Assembly: GCA_018267365.1 (NCBI GenBank)
Contig: JAFDYQ010000022.1
Span: 1 to 64,000, forward strand
Length of the DNA stretch: 64,000 nucleotides
From: Bacteroidota bacterium
GTDB taxonomy: Bacteria; Bacteroidota; Bacteroidia; Chitinophagales; LD1
Direction of reading: 5' to 3'
Shown here: one piece after another, positions 20,943 through 31,491 of the stretch
Layout: each line of letters begins with the position of its first letter
Numbering within the stretch: the stretch's first letter is position 1
The notes under the pieces: model-generated
The model's input: the letters and a program-made list of their open reading frames with translations, nothing else
Databases searched by the model: none
Told to the model about the DNA's origin: nothing
Program-made: the position numbers and the translations under genes

Positions 20943-23900
20943 TCAATGCTGTATAGTGATTTGCTTTGTCACTGCTCCCGTGGCAGTCTTGATCTGCACG
21001 CTGTATACTGCTGATGCCCATGGAGAGGCATCGAGCGTGAGGTGTATTTCTTTCTCTCCGGCGAATGAATGCGTACTGACCACCCTGCCTATCATATCCC
21101 TGACCTCTATGCTGCCATCAGATGCAGTGGCAAGCGTAGCAGTGATATGTATACTTGTACTGGCCGGATTAGGATAGATACTCAGCGATCTGATCTCGGT
21201 CACATCAGAGATAGCTGTATTGATACCTACCACAGCCAGGGCAGTGGTCATACAGCCGTTGGCGTCTGTCACCGTCACGGTATAGGTACCGCCAGCGAGT
21301 CCGGTGGCTGTAGTCGTGGTCTGAGTAGGATTAGTACTCCACTGATAGGTCAGCGCTCCCGTACCGCCAAATGCCGCTACGGTAGCAGTGCCATCTGCCA
21401 GGCCGGTGTGGGCTTGTGTCACAGATGTAGTGGCTTGTACCGCAGCTGACGGCTCAGTGATATGTATGGAGTCAGTCAGTGTACAGCCATTGGCATCAGA
21501 GATCGTAGCGATGTAGATACCCGCAGGCACATTACTGATGCTGCTGCCAGCCGTGTTATTGCTCCACTGGTAGGAGAGTGTGCCTGTACCACCTGTTGCG
21601 GTCACGGTAGCAGCGCCTGTACTACCGGCACCGCGGCAGAGTATGTTTGTTACTTGATTTTGCGCTGTGATGGCTGCCGGTGCAGTAAGGGTCACTGCAT
21701 CTGTCTTGGCGCAGTTATTGGCATCAGTGATAGTCAGATCATAAGTGCCTGCAGCGAGGCCTGTGAGGCTGGATATATTAGGGCTCCACTGATAGTTTAG
21801 CGCGCCCGTGCCTCCTTGGGCCTGCAGGGAGATCGATCCATTAGCACTGCCATAGCATAGAGGGGCGGTGCCGCTGAGTACATCTGTGATGGCAGCTGGC
21901 TCTGTGATCGTGATCGAATCTACGCGAGAGCAGCCGTTGCCGTCAGTCACATTCACCACATACAGGCCGGCAGTGAGTGTGGTCTGAGATGCGCCCGTCA
22001 GGCCACCTGGCCAGGCATAAGTATAGCCGCCAGGAGTGATGCTAGGTGAGATGGTGGCGGTGCCATTATTGCCGCCATTGCAGCTGACACTACCTACAGT
22101 ATGTGATAGGGAGAAAGCAGCCGGACTACTTACATTCACGCCCTGAGTGGTGGTACACAGGTTGGCGTCGGTGACTGTCACTGTATAGTTTCCGGAAGAA
22201 AGATTGGATACTGTTGCAGTGTTGGCGCCGCTGGCCCAGTGGTAGGAGAGGGTGCCTGTACCGCCAGAGGCATTGGCCGTAGCAGTACCATTGCTTTGTC
22301 CGCATGATGCCTGAGTACTGGATGTTTGCACTGAGATAGCTGCCGGCTGTGTGACGGTAGCGCTACGGGTAGTGGTGCAGCTATGCGCATCGGTCACAGT
22401 CACTGTATAGGTGCCAGCCGTGAGATTGCTTCTGTTTTGAGTAGTGATGCCGCCACCCCAGTTATAGCTATAGCCCGAGGTGCCGCCGGATGGTGTCAGT
22501 GCGATAGCGCCGTTGCTGCCACCATTGCAGGAGACACTGGTAGTCGTAGCAGAAGTAGCGAGTGCAGCAGCAGGCTGCGAGACGGTAGCACTCACAGTAG
22601 TAGTGCAGCTATGCGCGTCAGTGATAGTCACTGTATAGGTGCCTGCGGCGACGTTAATTCTGTTTTGCGTAGTGATGCCGTTACCCCAGTTATAACTATA
22701 AGCACTGGTACCGCCCGATGGCGTCAATGCGATGGCTCCAGTGCTCGCGCCGTAGCATTGCACCGCTGTAGCAGTTGCCGTGGCTGTGAGCGCTGAGGTA
22801 GGTTGCGTCACGTTTGCCGTGCGGCTCGCCGTACAACTGTGAGCATCTGTCACTGTCACAGTATAGGTGCCAGCCGGTAGATTGGTGCGGTTTTGCGTAG
22901 TGATACCGCTGCCCCAATTGTAGGCATAGGATGTTGTGCCACCAGTCGCGGTGATAGCGATAGCACCTGTAGTGCCACCATAGCAGAGTACGCTCGTGGT
23001 AGTAGAGCTGACCGAGAGCGCAGCTGACGGCTGGGTCACTATGATGGTATCAGTTTTCGCGCAGCCATTGTTATCTGATATAGAAACGGTGTAAGTGCCG
23101 GCAGGGATATTTGAGATAGACGAAGTAGTCTGACCGCTGCCCCAATGATAGCTGTATGGCGAGGTGCCTGATGTGGGTGTAACTGACGCTGCACCTGTAG
23201 ACTGACCGTAGCATGCGACAGCCGTTGAGGTGCGTGTATCAGTGAGTCCCGCGCCGATGCTGGCTGTGACAGGTGCTCGCAAAGACACACAAGCCGGTGC
23301 CTGCACCTCCCAGTTGTAGAAGTAATAATAGTAACCCGGCTGCACAGGATTGCTGATGTTATTGCCTATAATGGTGACCATGCCCTGCGAGTCGTTGTAA
23401 GGAAACGCTCCGCCTGCGCTATTGCGAAATAGATTCATGGAGTCAGCTACGCCTAGCTCGTAAACGGTAGTAGTGCTCGGCACCAGGTCTATATTCAGGT
23501 TGATACGGCCGCGGCCTGCCTGGATATAGATACTGCGGCTGGCTATGACCACACCAAATGTATCGCGGTACTGTATAGTACGATAGCCCGTGGTCAGAGC
23601 GTACACAAAAACGGAGATCAGCTTCGATGGTTTATTGACCTTGAAGCGGAGGGCACGCTGACTATTGCCGTTAAAATACGCACCTGCCCCTATGGTAGAA
23701 TCTACCGGGCCGACATATACACTAGCCTGCGGCACCACTTCCTCTGCATGGTAGGTGCGGGTAGCGCTGAGAGATGGAGTGTTGAATGGATTGGCTGTAG
23801 ATACTACAGGTGTACTGGTCGCGCTGTCATACCAGTTTACATTATTGGTAGTGGTGGCAGAGAGCGTCACTGATCCTGCGCTGCACCGGCTACCTCCTGT

Positions 23901-26456
23901 CACAGCTGGGGCTGCTGGCTTGCTGACTGTGATCATGTTGGTCACTGTTTTTGTGTTTGAGCCGATGCTATTAGTGGCAGTCAGAGAGACTGTGAAGGTG
24001 CCATTGGTCAGATAAGTGTGCAGCGGATTACGCTGTGTAGAAAAAGTGCCGTCACCAAAATTCCAAAGCCATGAGGTCACACCTCCGATAGTTTTATCCG
24101 TAAACTGTACCTGTCCCGAGCAGGTAGAGGTCACGTCTGATATAAAGTTGGCCGCAGGTGCTGATGTCGCAGCATTGCAGCTCCAGTTGATAGCAAAACC
24201 CGTGTCCACCACGCCAGGATCGGAGATGAAGCGTACCGTAATAGCCGGCTGCGTAGAGGTGATCGCTGCCGGCAGAGTATAGCCCGTGTATGTGCCGATC
24301 AAAGTTCCTGCCGTAGATGCCCCGTCATATACGTACAGATAGTCATAGTTTGCCTCCAGACGGAATCTCGTAAAAGTGAGCCGCACAGTAGCCGCACCCG
24401 CAGGTGCGATAGTCACAGTGCTGTTCACATTATTGGTATATGGGCCATAGGCGCCGCCGTTGTCATAGATCGTACCGGTGCATGAAGTCTGCAGGTCGGC
24501 CGGACCACTAGCTGGAAGTACCACTACACATGGATTTGCGCTGCTGATATTGACCAGGTTCGGCCGGGTCACACTGTCTGTACCGCAGCCGCCAGATGAA
24601 ATGAGCCGTACCGTATAAACACCTGTGGCATTATATGTATGTGACGGGTTTACAGCATTGCTCGTTTGCCCATCGCCAAAGTACCAGGTATAGTTGCTCG
24701 TATTGGCACTTTGATTGGTAAAGTTTACTGTGTAAGGAGCACTGCAAGCGACTGTATTGGTGTATGTGAAGTTTGAGACCACTGCTGCACTGTATTGCGC
24801 GCCCACGCCCACAGCATACCAGGCATTGGCTGTGCTGATCACCTCCTGCGAGCAGGCCCCATAGAGATCAGTAGCCGCCTGTATAGCATAAAATCGGGCA
24901 TCACTGTATACGGAGGTAGAAACGAGGTATACAGTCTGCATGCGAAATGCGATAGCCGTTGCTTTGGTGCGTCCGATACCAGTGACGGTATACGTGTTGC
25001 TATTGTCATTAGTACCCGCACCGCCCATAGACAGCAGGTAGTACCAGTAGTTCTCTACACCGCTATTAGTATGCACGCCGCCATTATCCTGTGTGCCGGT
25101 ATACCAGTATTGCCCACCGTAGGTATTCGGTTGCTGGTGAGTTTTGGGCGCGCTCATCGAGCGGAATGCCGCGCCGATATCTTCACCTATGTTCCAGTTG
25201 CCGCGAGTAGAGTCGGCATACCACTCTACAGCGGTACCCATGATATCGCTGAAAGCCTCATTCATTGCACCGGACTCATCCTGGTAGTTGAGATTTGCGG
25301 TAAACTCGGTGAGGCCGTGACTAATCTCATGACCAGTGATGTCCAGAGAGGTGAGCGGAGAGTAGGTTGTATTGCCATCGCCAAAGTTCATCTCGGAGCC
25401 ATCCCAAAATGCATTCACATAGTTATTGTCGTAGTGCACATAGAGCTTCAGGGCAAATCCATTGCCATCTATGCCATTACGGCCACAGCGATTTTGATAA
25501 AAGTCCATCGTCATCTCTGCGCCCCAGTGAGCATCACCGGCGTATTGGTCCTTATTAGTGTTGACATTATTCCATGTAGTAGTAGTGTTAGTGAAATCTG
25601 TAGCCGCTGTATAGCTGGTGCCTTTGTGCATGTTGTAGGTACTGATTCCATTGCCACGGGTAGTCTCGCGCAGTCGATAGGAACCGCTGTAGCTATCAGC
25701 TACGATAGCTCTATTACCGCGGTATACAGTGACCGCAGTCGAGTTGGCGTTGGCATTTTGTATACGATTGTCGCGCCTAATGATTGCGCCGGTCTGTGCA
25801 TCTACATATATAAGCTCACGTGACAGCGGCTTGACTGCAAATACCTCAAGTTTCCATGCGAGGTGAGCAGCGTTTGTGCCGATCTCATTATGGCCCTGTA
25901 CGATACATAGCTCACCTTTTGGGTAAAAAGAAAAATCGATGCTGCCATCTTGTGTATCCTGCCATCTGTATTTATTCGCATTGACAGAGTTAAGCGCTGT
26001 TTGTATCGCTCCCGTTTCAGAGACGGCTGGCGTAGTAAAAACAGCAAGGTTCTTTGGCAGGTAGCCATTGTACTTTACCACTTTTCCATTGTGCGTATGC
26101 AGTATAAAGACCGCATCATTTACGGCAACTCCATTCATTGTGAGCTGATAGCGGCTATGCTCCTCCCCGCCTTGATCTTTCTCTGTCCGGAGCAGCTTTG
26201 CACTATATGATTCGGGCAGCGCAAAGCACTTCTTCATCGTCGGGAAGAAATTTAGCTCATCCAGTTGGGCATCATCTCTCAGCGCTATGAAGGATGGTAC
26301 GAGGTTTCCGTTTGGCATCCAGAGTTCTGATGCATATTGGAACACCTTTGCAGCTTCGATTCCTTTGAGAGATAGGGTACCTCCGGGTTGTTCTTTGGCG
26401 GCAAAGAGGGAAAGGCTAAAAATGATGGCAAAGGATACTACGGAGAGTTTCTTCAT
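20943..26456 (-). CDS. Secreted thermolysin-like (M4) metalloprotease with PKD, SprB repeats and T9SS sorting domain
   Basis: 1837-aa exported protease. Order: signal peptide (MKKLSVVSFAIIFSLSLFAA), FTP/PepSY-like propeptide (to about residue 240), M4 catalytic domain with zinc motif HEISH near residue 377 and the third ligand Glu in NEAFSD near 399, a PKD domain (WYFGDGQT), a CUB-like domain, a second PKD domain (WLWNFGDGTFS), an Ig-like segment, nine SprB-type repeats of about 75 aa (roughly 1070-1755), and a C-terminal type A T9SS sorting domain (LSIYPNPAS...). It probably acts at the cell surface or is released, degrading extracellular protein; the SprB repeats suggest a long adhesive stalk. 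The stop is followed by a terminator. The start is unambiguous. Confidence 0.93.
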   Translation of the reverse strand: MKKLSVVSFAIIFSLSLFAAKEQPGGTLSLKGIEAAKVFQYASELWMPNGNLVPSFIALRDDAQLDELNFFPTMKKCFALPESYSAKLLRTEKDQGGEEHSRYQLTMNGVAVNDAVFILHTHNGKVVKYNGYLPKNLAVFTTPAVSETGAIQTALNSVNANKYRWQDTQDGSIDFSFYPKGELCIVQGHNEIGTNAAHLAWKLEVFAVKPLSRELIYVDAQTGAIIRRDNRIQNANANSTAVTVYRGNRAIVADSYSGSYRLRETTRGNGISTYNMHKGTSYTAATDFTNTTTTWNNVNTNKDQYAGDAHWGAEMTMDFYQNRCGRNGIDGNGFALKLYVHYDNNYVNAFWDGSEMNFGDGNTTYSPLTSLDITGHEISHGLTEFTANLNYQDESGAMNEAFSDIMGTAVEWYADSTRGNWNIGEDIGAAFRSMSAPKTHQQPNTYGGQYWYTGTQDNGGVHTNSGVENYWYYLLSMGGAGTNDNSNTYTVTGIGRTKATAIAFRMQTVYLVSTSVYSDARFYAIQAATDLYGACSQEVISTANAWYAVGVGAQYSAAVVSNFTYTNTVACSAPYTVNFTNQSANTSNYTWYFGDGQTSNAVNPSHTYNATGVYTVRLISSGGCGTDSVTRPNLVNISSANPCVVVLPASGPADLQTSCTGTIYDNGGAYGPYTNNVNSTVTIAPAGAATVRLTFTRFRLEANYDYLYVYDGASTAGTLIGTYTGYTLPAAITSTQPAITVRFISDPGVVDTGFAINWSCNAATSAPAANFISDVTSTCSGQVQFTDKTIGGVTSWLWNFGDGTFSTQRNPLHTYLTNGTFTVSLTATNSIGSNTKTVTNMITVSKPAAPAVTGGSRCSAGSVTLSATTTNNVNWYDSATSTPVVSTANPFNTPSLSATRTYHAEEVVPQASVYVGPVDSTIGAGAYFNGNSQRALRFKVNKPSKLISVFVYALTTGYRTIQYRDTFGVVIASRSIYIQAGRGRINLNIDLVPSTTTVYELGVADSMNLFRNSAGGAFPYNDSQGMVTIIGNNISNPVQPGYYYYFYNWEVQAPACVSLRAPVTASIGAGLTDTRTSTAVACYGQSTGAASVTPTSGTSPYSYHWGSGQTTSSISNIPAGTYTVSISDNNGCAKTDTIIVTQPSAALSVSSTTTSVLCYGGTTGAIAITATGGTTSYAYNWGSGITTQNRTNLPAGTYTVTVTDAHSCTASRTANVTQPTSALTATATATAVQCYGASTGAIALTPSGGTSAYSYNWGNGITTQNRINVAAGTYTVTITDAHSCTTTVSATVSQPAAALATSATTTSVSCNGGSNGAIALTPSGGTSGYSYNWGGGITTQNRSNLTAGTYTVTVTDAHSCTTTRSATVTQPAAISVQTSSTQASCGQSNGTATANASGGTGTLSYHWASGANTATVSNLSSGNYTVTVTDANLCTTTQGVNVSSPAAFSLSHTVGSVSCNGGNNGTATISPSITPGGYTYAWPGGLTGASQTTLTAGLYVVNVTDGNGCSRVDSITITEPAAITDVLSGTAPLCYGSANGSISLQAQGGTGALNYQWSPNISSLTGLAAGTYDLTITDANNCAKTDAVTLTAPAAITAQNQVTNILCRGAGSTGAATVTATGGTGTLSYQWSNNTAGSSISNVPAGIYIATISDANGCTLTDSIHITEPSAAVQATTSVTQAHTGLADGTATVAAFGGTGALTYQWSTNPTQTTTTATGLAGGTYTVTVTDANGCMTTALAVVGINTAISDVTEIRSLSIYPNPASTSIHITATLATASDGSIEVRDMIGRVVSTHSFAGEKEIHLTLDASPWASAVYSVQIKTATGAVTKQITIQH
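21190..23240 (-). repeat. Tandem SprB-repeat coding region
   Basis: Nine consecutive units of about 225 bp encode the pattern CxG...GGT..Y.Y.W.......L.AGTYTVTVTD..GC. Units 2, 3 and 4 are the most alike (shared GITTQNR and DAHSC words), consistent with recent duplication. Confidence 0.85.
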
Positions 26457-26626
26457 GGCCGGGTTGATTTATTTGTTTCGGGTTCCAGCCTATCACACGG
26501 CAGCACAGTATACCTGTGGTACATCAAGCCTTGCCATGAAATAGGAGTTACTCAAACTTAACAAGATGTTATCACATATGAAAGTTCCGGTTTACAAGCC
26601 AGTCCTCCATTAAGTGAACGGCATTT

Positions 26627-29479
26627 TTAGTCAAACAGGAAGGTGATATCGTCCTGTGACAGTTGCTTCACAAAGCCATCTTCCTCGGTCACGAGATCCT
26701 CTGATAGCTGGCGCTTGCGCTGCTGTAGCTCTATGATGCGCTCCTCTATCGTACCGCGGCAGATCAGCTTGTAGGCAAAGATGTTTTTGGTCTGGCCTAT
26801 GCGATGCGTGCGGTCTATGGCCTGCTGCTCCACAGCATTGTTCCACCATGGATCGAGCAGGAATACATACTCTGCCGCCGTCAGGTTGAGACCGGCATTG
26901 CCGGCTTTGAGGCTGATCAGGAAGACTTTGTTTTCAGATGCTTCATCCTGGAAAGATGCGACCATTTCTGCCCGTTTATCCAGCGTAGTACTGCCGTCAA
27001 AATATAGATACGGGATACCTTCCTTCTCGCACTGTTTTGCCACGAGCTGTAGCATACCGAGGTATTGAGAGAAAACGAGCGACTTGCTGCCACCTACATT
27101 TTCTTTCAGCTCCTGCATGAGCATATCCAGTTTGATAGATGCCTGCGCGGTAATCTCTTCATCTTTCAACAGGGTAGGGGCGGCGCATATCTGGCGCAGC
27201 TTCATGATACCCTGCAGGATGCTGAATTTCGCTTTGGCAAAACCCTCTCGCTCGATATTGAGGAAGACGCTGGATTTGATCTGGTTCTTGATCGTCTCAT
27301 ATGCCTCGCGCTGTTCGTCTTCCATCTGGCACCAAAGCACCGTTTCTGTCTTGTCGGGCAGATCGGAGGCCACCTGCTTTTTAGTGCGACGCAGTATGAA
27401 GGGCGCTGTCATTTTTTGTAGCGCATTGGTCTTCTCCACACTTTGGTCGCGGTCTATGGGTAGTGCATATTCCCGCTTGAAAAACTCCGGCCCACCGAGT
27501 AGCCCGGGCAGCAGAAAGTTTAGCTGGGAGTAGATGTCAAAGGTATTATTCATCACAGGTGTACCACTCAGAGCGATGCGGTTCAGTGCGCTGAGCTTAT
27601 AGACAGCCTTTGTGATCTGAGCAGTAGGGTTTTTGATATTGTGGCTCTCGTCTATCACCATCGTATGCCACTGTACCAGGCTCAGGTCGTCTACTGCAGA
27701 TCGCGCCGTGCCGTAGCTGCAGATCATAACGCGCGCATCAGACTGCATGAATTCTTTGATGCTCCTATTGGCCTGATGATAGACATACACACCGAGCGAT
27801 GGCGCAAACTTCGCCAGTTCCTCTTTCCAATTAAATACCAGCGAGAGCGGTGCGAGGATCAGAAAGCGGGCATTCTTATTTTCTGCGTGTGTATGCAGCA
27901 GAAAGGTGATCGTCTGGAGCGTTTTGCCCAGACCCATATCATCTGCCAGGCAGGCGCCCGCGCCTATGCGCGATAGCAGCACCATCCACTCAAATCCTTT
28001 CTGCTGATAGGGACGCAGAGAGGCTTTCAGATCTGCCGGGGCAGGGATCATAATATCAGCGGCGGTCTGCCAGCGCTGCCAGTCGGCCCACCACTCGTGC
28101 GCTATCACCGGTTTGAGTTCTTTGGCGTGGTAGCGCTCATCTATGCTGAGTAGTATCCACTGCGGCACGATCAGCTCGCCCTGCTGTATGCGGCCGTGCT
28201 TAAAGATATTGCCATACTGGTCATACCACTCGTCTGTGATCACGCCTATGCTGTTGTCCTTGAGAAGTATGAACTTCTGTCCATTATAGAGCGTGCGCTG
28301 TATGTGCGAGAGTTCGATCTTCTCCTCGCCAAAGCTGACCTTAATATTGAGGTGCAGGTCGCTGTCTATGGTGCGGCCTATGGCCATCTCTGTATAGATG
28401 CTGTGCGGCGAGTAGCGGAAGTGACGCAGCATATCCATGCCCACTACCTGTACATTCTCTGACAATAGCGACTGGTAAACCTTCAGAAACCAATGCTTTT
28501 TCTTTGCATCGTCAAAGCTCAGGTAAAACTGCCCGTTGCGCTGTTTCTCAAAGTTAGGGTGTAGGGCACGCAGCTTTTCTACAAAGGCAGTCTCTGTCTC
28601 CCGGTGCCTGATGATGCGGTAGAGTTCGCCACTGCGCATCTCTTCCAGCTCGGCCTCATCCGTACTTTCCACCACAAAACCCTCATAGTCCCAGCGCGGC
28701 GTGAGCATGAGGTAGGTATCACTGATCTCGCTGAGGTAGACGGCATGTTGCGGCTCTATGTCTATAAGGTTTACTTTAAATACCTGGTCCTTCACCACCT
28801 CGTAGTCGCGCTCCAGTACAGAGATGATCTTATCTGCAAAAGCTACCGGGTCAGCCGCATACTGATTCGGATTGGCCTTGACCAGCCAGTCTATGGTCTG
28901 AGAGTCCTTTGGAGAGAGGGTATGGTAAACGTCATTTTTTTCCAGCAGGAAGGCAAATACATCAAAGCTCGATAGCTCTGACTGCTCTCCATTGATCTCC
29001 ACCATCGGCACCAGGTGCAGCTTGCCGCCGGCCTTATGTATATGAAAGGAGAGCTTCGTCTTATTAATAGAGAGGGCGCATGGGGCCACTTTATAGTTGC
29101 CTGTCTCGCGGTTTTTGATCCGGTGGTAGAGTTTCAGCTCAGAGGAGGCAGTAGTCAGGTGAGCAAAAAGCTCATAAAACATCCGCGGCGCCGCCCGCTC
29201 TATATAGGTCTCAAAGGAAATACCGCCCTTCTGCTTCGCGTGTACCTTGGCCAGCTTGTCTATCTCGTTTTTGATGCGGCTGGCATCGAGATTTCGAAGT
29301 AACTCGGCCACGGCCGGATTGGTACCACTATATATAGCACGCAGATTTGGGATGATCCGGGAGTCAAAATTGAAGCCCGGCTTGTCCTTGATCCGGGTCT
29401 GGTGTACCACCCGGAATATGTCGTAGTGCGTCTGGTAGGCCAGCGCCTCGGGATTGATCAGAAGGAAACTATTGGTCAT
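26627..29479 (-). CDS. SNF2-family DNA-dependent ATPase/helicase
   Basis: 950-aa cytoplasmic ATPase. The N-terminal half is a poorly conserved accessory region. The ATPase core starts near residue 495 with Walker A DDMGLGKT near 516, DESHN (the DEAH-like motif II) near 609 and LSGTPVMN (motif III). The second RecA lobe has the GLNLTAA and WWNNAVEQQAIDRTHRIGQ motifs typical of Snf2 proteins. The frame's first codon is TTG; the ATG two codons later (MTNSFLLIN) is taken. It is a single gene, convergent with none, and 148 bp upstream of the giant protease on the same strand. A role in chromatin-like remodelling, transcription recycling or repair cannot be distinguished here. Confidence 0.9.
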   Translation of the reverse strand: MTNSFLLINPEALAYQTHYDIFRVVHQTRIKDKPGFNFDSRIIPNLRAIYSGTNPAVAELLRNLDASRIKNEIDKLAKVHAKQKGGISFETYIERAAPRMFYELFAHLTTASSELKLYHRIKNRETGNYKVAPCALSINKTKLSFHIHKAGGKLHLVPMVEINGEQSELSSFDVFAFLLEKNDVYHTLSPKDSQTIDWLVKANPNQYAADPVAFADKIISVLERDYEVVKDQVFKVNLIDIEPQHAVYLSEISDTYLMLTPRWDYEGFVVESTDEAELEEMRSGELYRIIRHRETETAFVEKLRALHPNFEKQRNGQFYLSFDDAKKKHWFLKVYQSLLSENVQVVGMDMLRHFRYSPHSIYTEMAIGRTIDSDLHLNIKVSFGEEKIELSHIQRTLYNGQKFILLKDNSIGVITDEWYDQYGNIFKHGRIQQGELIVPQWILLSIDERYHAKELKPVIAHEWWADWQRWQTAADIMIPAPADLKASLRPYQQKGFEWMVLLSRIGAGACLADDMGLGKTLQTITFLLHTHAENKNARFLILAPLSLVFNWKEELAKFAPSLGVYVYHQANRSIKEFMQSDARVMICSYGTARSAVDDLSLVQWHTMVIDESHNIKNPTAQITKAVYKLSALNRIALSGTPVMNNTFDIYSQLNFLLPGLLGGPEFFKREYALPIDRDQSVEKTNALQKMTAPFILRRTKKQVASDLPDKTETVLWCQMEDEQREAYETIKNQIKSSVFLNIEREGFAKAKFSILQGIMKLRQICAAPTLLKDEEITAQASIKLDMLMQELKENVGGSKSLVFSQYLGMLQLVAKQCEKEGIPYLYFDGSTTLDKRAEMVASFQDEASENKVFLISLKAGNAGLNLTAAEYVFLLDPWWNNAVEQQAIDRTHRIGQTKNIFAYKLICRGTIEERIIELQQRKRQLSEDLVTEEDGFVKQLSQDDITFLFD

Positions 29480-29712
29480 GGTCAAAAAGCAAAGGGCTGC
29501 AAATATAGAAAGTGGCCCCGCCTGCCCGGAGGGAAATGAGGTGCGGGTGTTAGTATCTTTGCCGGAAGAGCCTCTAAGGCGACGAGGAAAATTGTTATTT
29601 CATTGAAAATCAGTATATTTAAGATCAGGTGTCTGATATGGACCCATTTTGCCGGTTCAAGCTGTTTTGCACTACTCTATATGATATTGAGGCAAAAAAT
29701 AGTACGGTATCT

Positions 29713-29742
29713 TTTGAAATACGGAGCAATCTTATATATTTG
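29713..29742 (+). promoter_or_regulatory. Bacteroidota-type promoter of rpmI-rplT
   Basis: TTTG at 29713-29716 and TATATTTG at 29735-29742, 18 bases apart. The ATG of rpmI follows 20 bases later. The 277-bp gap upstream shows no gene. Confidence 0.65.
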
Positions 29743-29762
29743 CAGTCCCAAAAAAAGTAACA

Positions 29763-29954
29763 ATGCCTAAGATGAAGTCAAACTCCGGAGCCAAGAAAAG
29801 GTTCAAGGTAACCGGATCAGGTAAGATCAAGCGCGGTAAGGCTTTCCACCGCCACCTGCTGGGCCGCAAGGCTAAGAGCCGCAAAAAGGACCTGTCTAAG
29901 GCCACTACTGTACACGTAGCGGATGAGGCACGTATCAAACTGCTCCTCGCGTAA
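29763..29954 (+). CDS. rpmI: Ribosomal protein bL35
   Basis: 63-aa highly basic protein of the 50S subunit beginning MPKMKSNSGAKKRFKVTGSGKIKRGK, a typical bL35 sequence. It is followed after 35 bp by rplT, forming the conserved rpmI-rplT pair. The usual upstream partner infC is located 26 kb away, and this pair has its own promoter. Confidence 0.97.
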   Translation: MPKMKSNSGAKKRFKVTGSGKIKRGKAFHRHLLGRKAKSRKKDLSKATTVHVADEARIKLLLA

Positions 29955-29989
29955 TCATATCATAAAGAACAAGATAAAATCAGCATAAC

Positions 29990-30334
29990 ATGCCACGTTC
30001 CACAAACTCGGTAGCAAGCCGTAAGAGAAGGAAAAAAGTATTAGAGAAGGCGAAGGGCTACTTCCTCAGCAGGAGCAAAGTCTATACCGTAGCCAAGAAC
30101 GCCGTAGAAAAAGCTGGTGTTTACGCTTATATCGGCCGCAAGCAGAAGAAGAGGGAATACCGCAGCCTGTGGATAGCCCGTATCAACGCTGCTGCCCGTG
30201 AGGAAGGTATCACTTATTCTCGCCTCATCGAAAAATTAACAAAAACCGGAATCGAGCTGAACCGCAAGGTTCTGGCCGATCTGGCTCTAAATAATCCGTC
30301 CGCTTTCAAACAAGTGGTTGCAAAAGTGAAATAA
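29990..30334 (+). CDS. rplT: Ribosomal protein bL20
   Basis: 114-aa basic protein of the 50S subunit with the conserved start [24 protein letters not shown] and the globular C-terminal part ([23 protein letters not shown]). In other bacteria bL20 represses its own operon by binding the leader; whether that still operates with infC elsewhere is unknown. Confidence 0.97.
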   Translation: MPRSTNSVASRKRRKKVLEKAKGYFLSRSKVYTVAKNAVEKAGVYAYIGRKQKKREYRSLWIARINAAAREEGITYSRLIEKLTKTGIELNRKVLADLALNNPSAFKQVVAKVK

Positions 30335-30450
30335 GTTTTCTACTTTTGTATTACGTTTTCATAGGTTCAAAAGTGGTCATCTCGAAAGAGGTGGCCATTT
30401 TGTTTTTTAGGCCATTCTGAAACGTTCCCCATTTCCTTACCTTGCACGCC

Positions 30451-31491
30451 GTGACCACCCACGAAAAATATATGTCCCGCTGCCTAGAGCTGGCAGTGAT
30501 GGGTATGGGCAGAGTATCTCCCAATCCGATGGTAGGGGCTGTGCTCGTACACGAGGGACGCATCATAGGTGAAGGCTTTCACCAGCAATATGGCCAGGCA
30601 CATGCCGAGGTCAACTGCCTGAAAAGCGTAAAGCCCGAGGATCATCACCTGATCAGTGACTCCACGATCTATGTCACTCTCGAGCCCTGCTCACATCACG
30701 GCAAGACACCGCCCTGTGCCGACCTTATCATAGACAAGCAGATAAAGAAAGTCGTAACGGGTAGTCACGATCCTCACCCCCTGGTATCCGGTCGCGGTAT
30801 AGCGCGTATGAGAGCGGCAGGCATCGATGTAATAGAGAATGTATTGCGCAATGAGTGCGACTTTCTCAACCGGCGGTTCATTACATTTCACACCAGGCAT
30901 CGGCCCTATATCATCTTGAAATGGGCACAGTCCGCCGAAGGCAATATGGCGAGCACAAAGGATGAGCAGGTATGGCTCTCTGATGAGTACTCACAAAAGC
31001 TCTCGCACAAGTGGCGCACAGAAGAGGACGCGATACTAGTAGGTTCACGCACGGCTATTATAGATGATCCGCAGCTCACTACGCGACTCTGGGAGGGGCA
31101 CAATCCTGTGCGCATCCTCATAGACCGGCGGCTACGCGTGCCGGAGACCAGCCGCATGTTTGACGAGCAGGCTATGACCATCATCTACAATGATATCAAG
31201 GAGGGACTCGATGGCGGAAACGTATATATTCGCCTGCGCTCAGATGAAAATGTAGTGTCTCAGATACTCTCAGACCTGCACAAGCGCTCACTGCTGAGCG
31301 TGATCATAGAGGGAGGCACGTATACGCTCAATGAATTTGTAAGAGCAGGACTGTGGGATGAAGCGAGGATCATCATGACGCCTGTAGCTCTACCTGCAGG
31401 TATCCCTGCGCCCCTAATAGACGGAACAATAATGACAGAAGAAAAACTGGAAGCCGATACACTCATCATCAAAAGAAATGAGAGCCTATGA
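30451..31491 (+). CDS. ribD: Bifunctional riboflavin biosynthesis deaminase/reductase RibD
   Basis: About 346 aa. Cytoplasmic enzyme that deaminates and then reduces the pyrimidine intermediate of riboflavin synthesis. The deaminase domain has HAEVN (zinc His and catalytic Glu) near residue 50 and EPCSHHGKTPPCADLI with the two zinc cysteines. The reductase domain starts near residue 145 (PYIILKWAQSAEGN) and contains the IIEGGTYTLNEFV segment. Family proteins have about seven residues before the MSRCLELA-like block, which favours the GTG at 30451; TTG at 30442 and ATG at 30472 are alternatives. It overlaps the next gene by four bases. Other rib genes are not in the window. Confidence 0.93.
   Translation: MTTHEKYMSRCLELAVMGMGRVSPNPMVGAVLVHEGRIIGEGFHQQYGQAHAEVNCLKSVKPEDHHLISDSTIYVTLEPCSHHGKTPPCADLIIDKQIKKVVTGSHDPHPLVSGRGIARMRAAGIDVIENVLRNECDFLNRRFITFHTRHRPYIILKWAQSAEGNMASTKDEQVWLSDEYSQKLSHKWRTEEDAILVGSRTAIIDDPQLTTRLWEGHNPVRILIDRRLRVPETSRMFDEQAMTIIYNDIKEGLDGGNVYIRLRSDENVVSQILSDLHKRSLLSVIIEGGTYTLNEFVRAGLWDEARIIMTPVALPAGIPAPLIDGTIMTEEKLEADTLIIKRNESL

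Noticed and set aside
21190..23240. Regular 225-bp repeats as a possible CRISPR or satellite array.
   Set aside because: The repeats are in frame and encode SprB-type protein repeats.
20943..26456. Several plus-strand frames of 60-340 codons opposite the giant protease.
   Set aside because: They are antisense shadows created by the Thr/Ser/Gly-rich repeats; they lack starts with ribosome sites and known domains.
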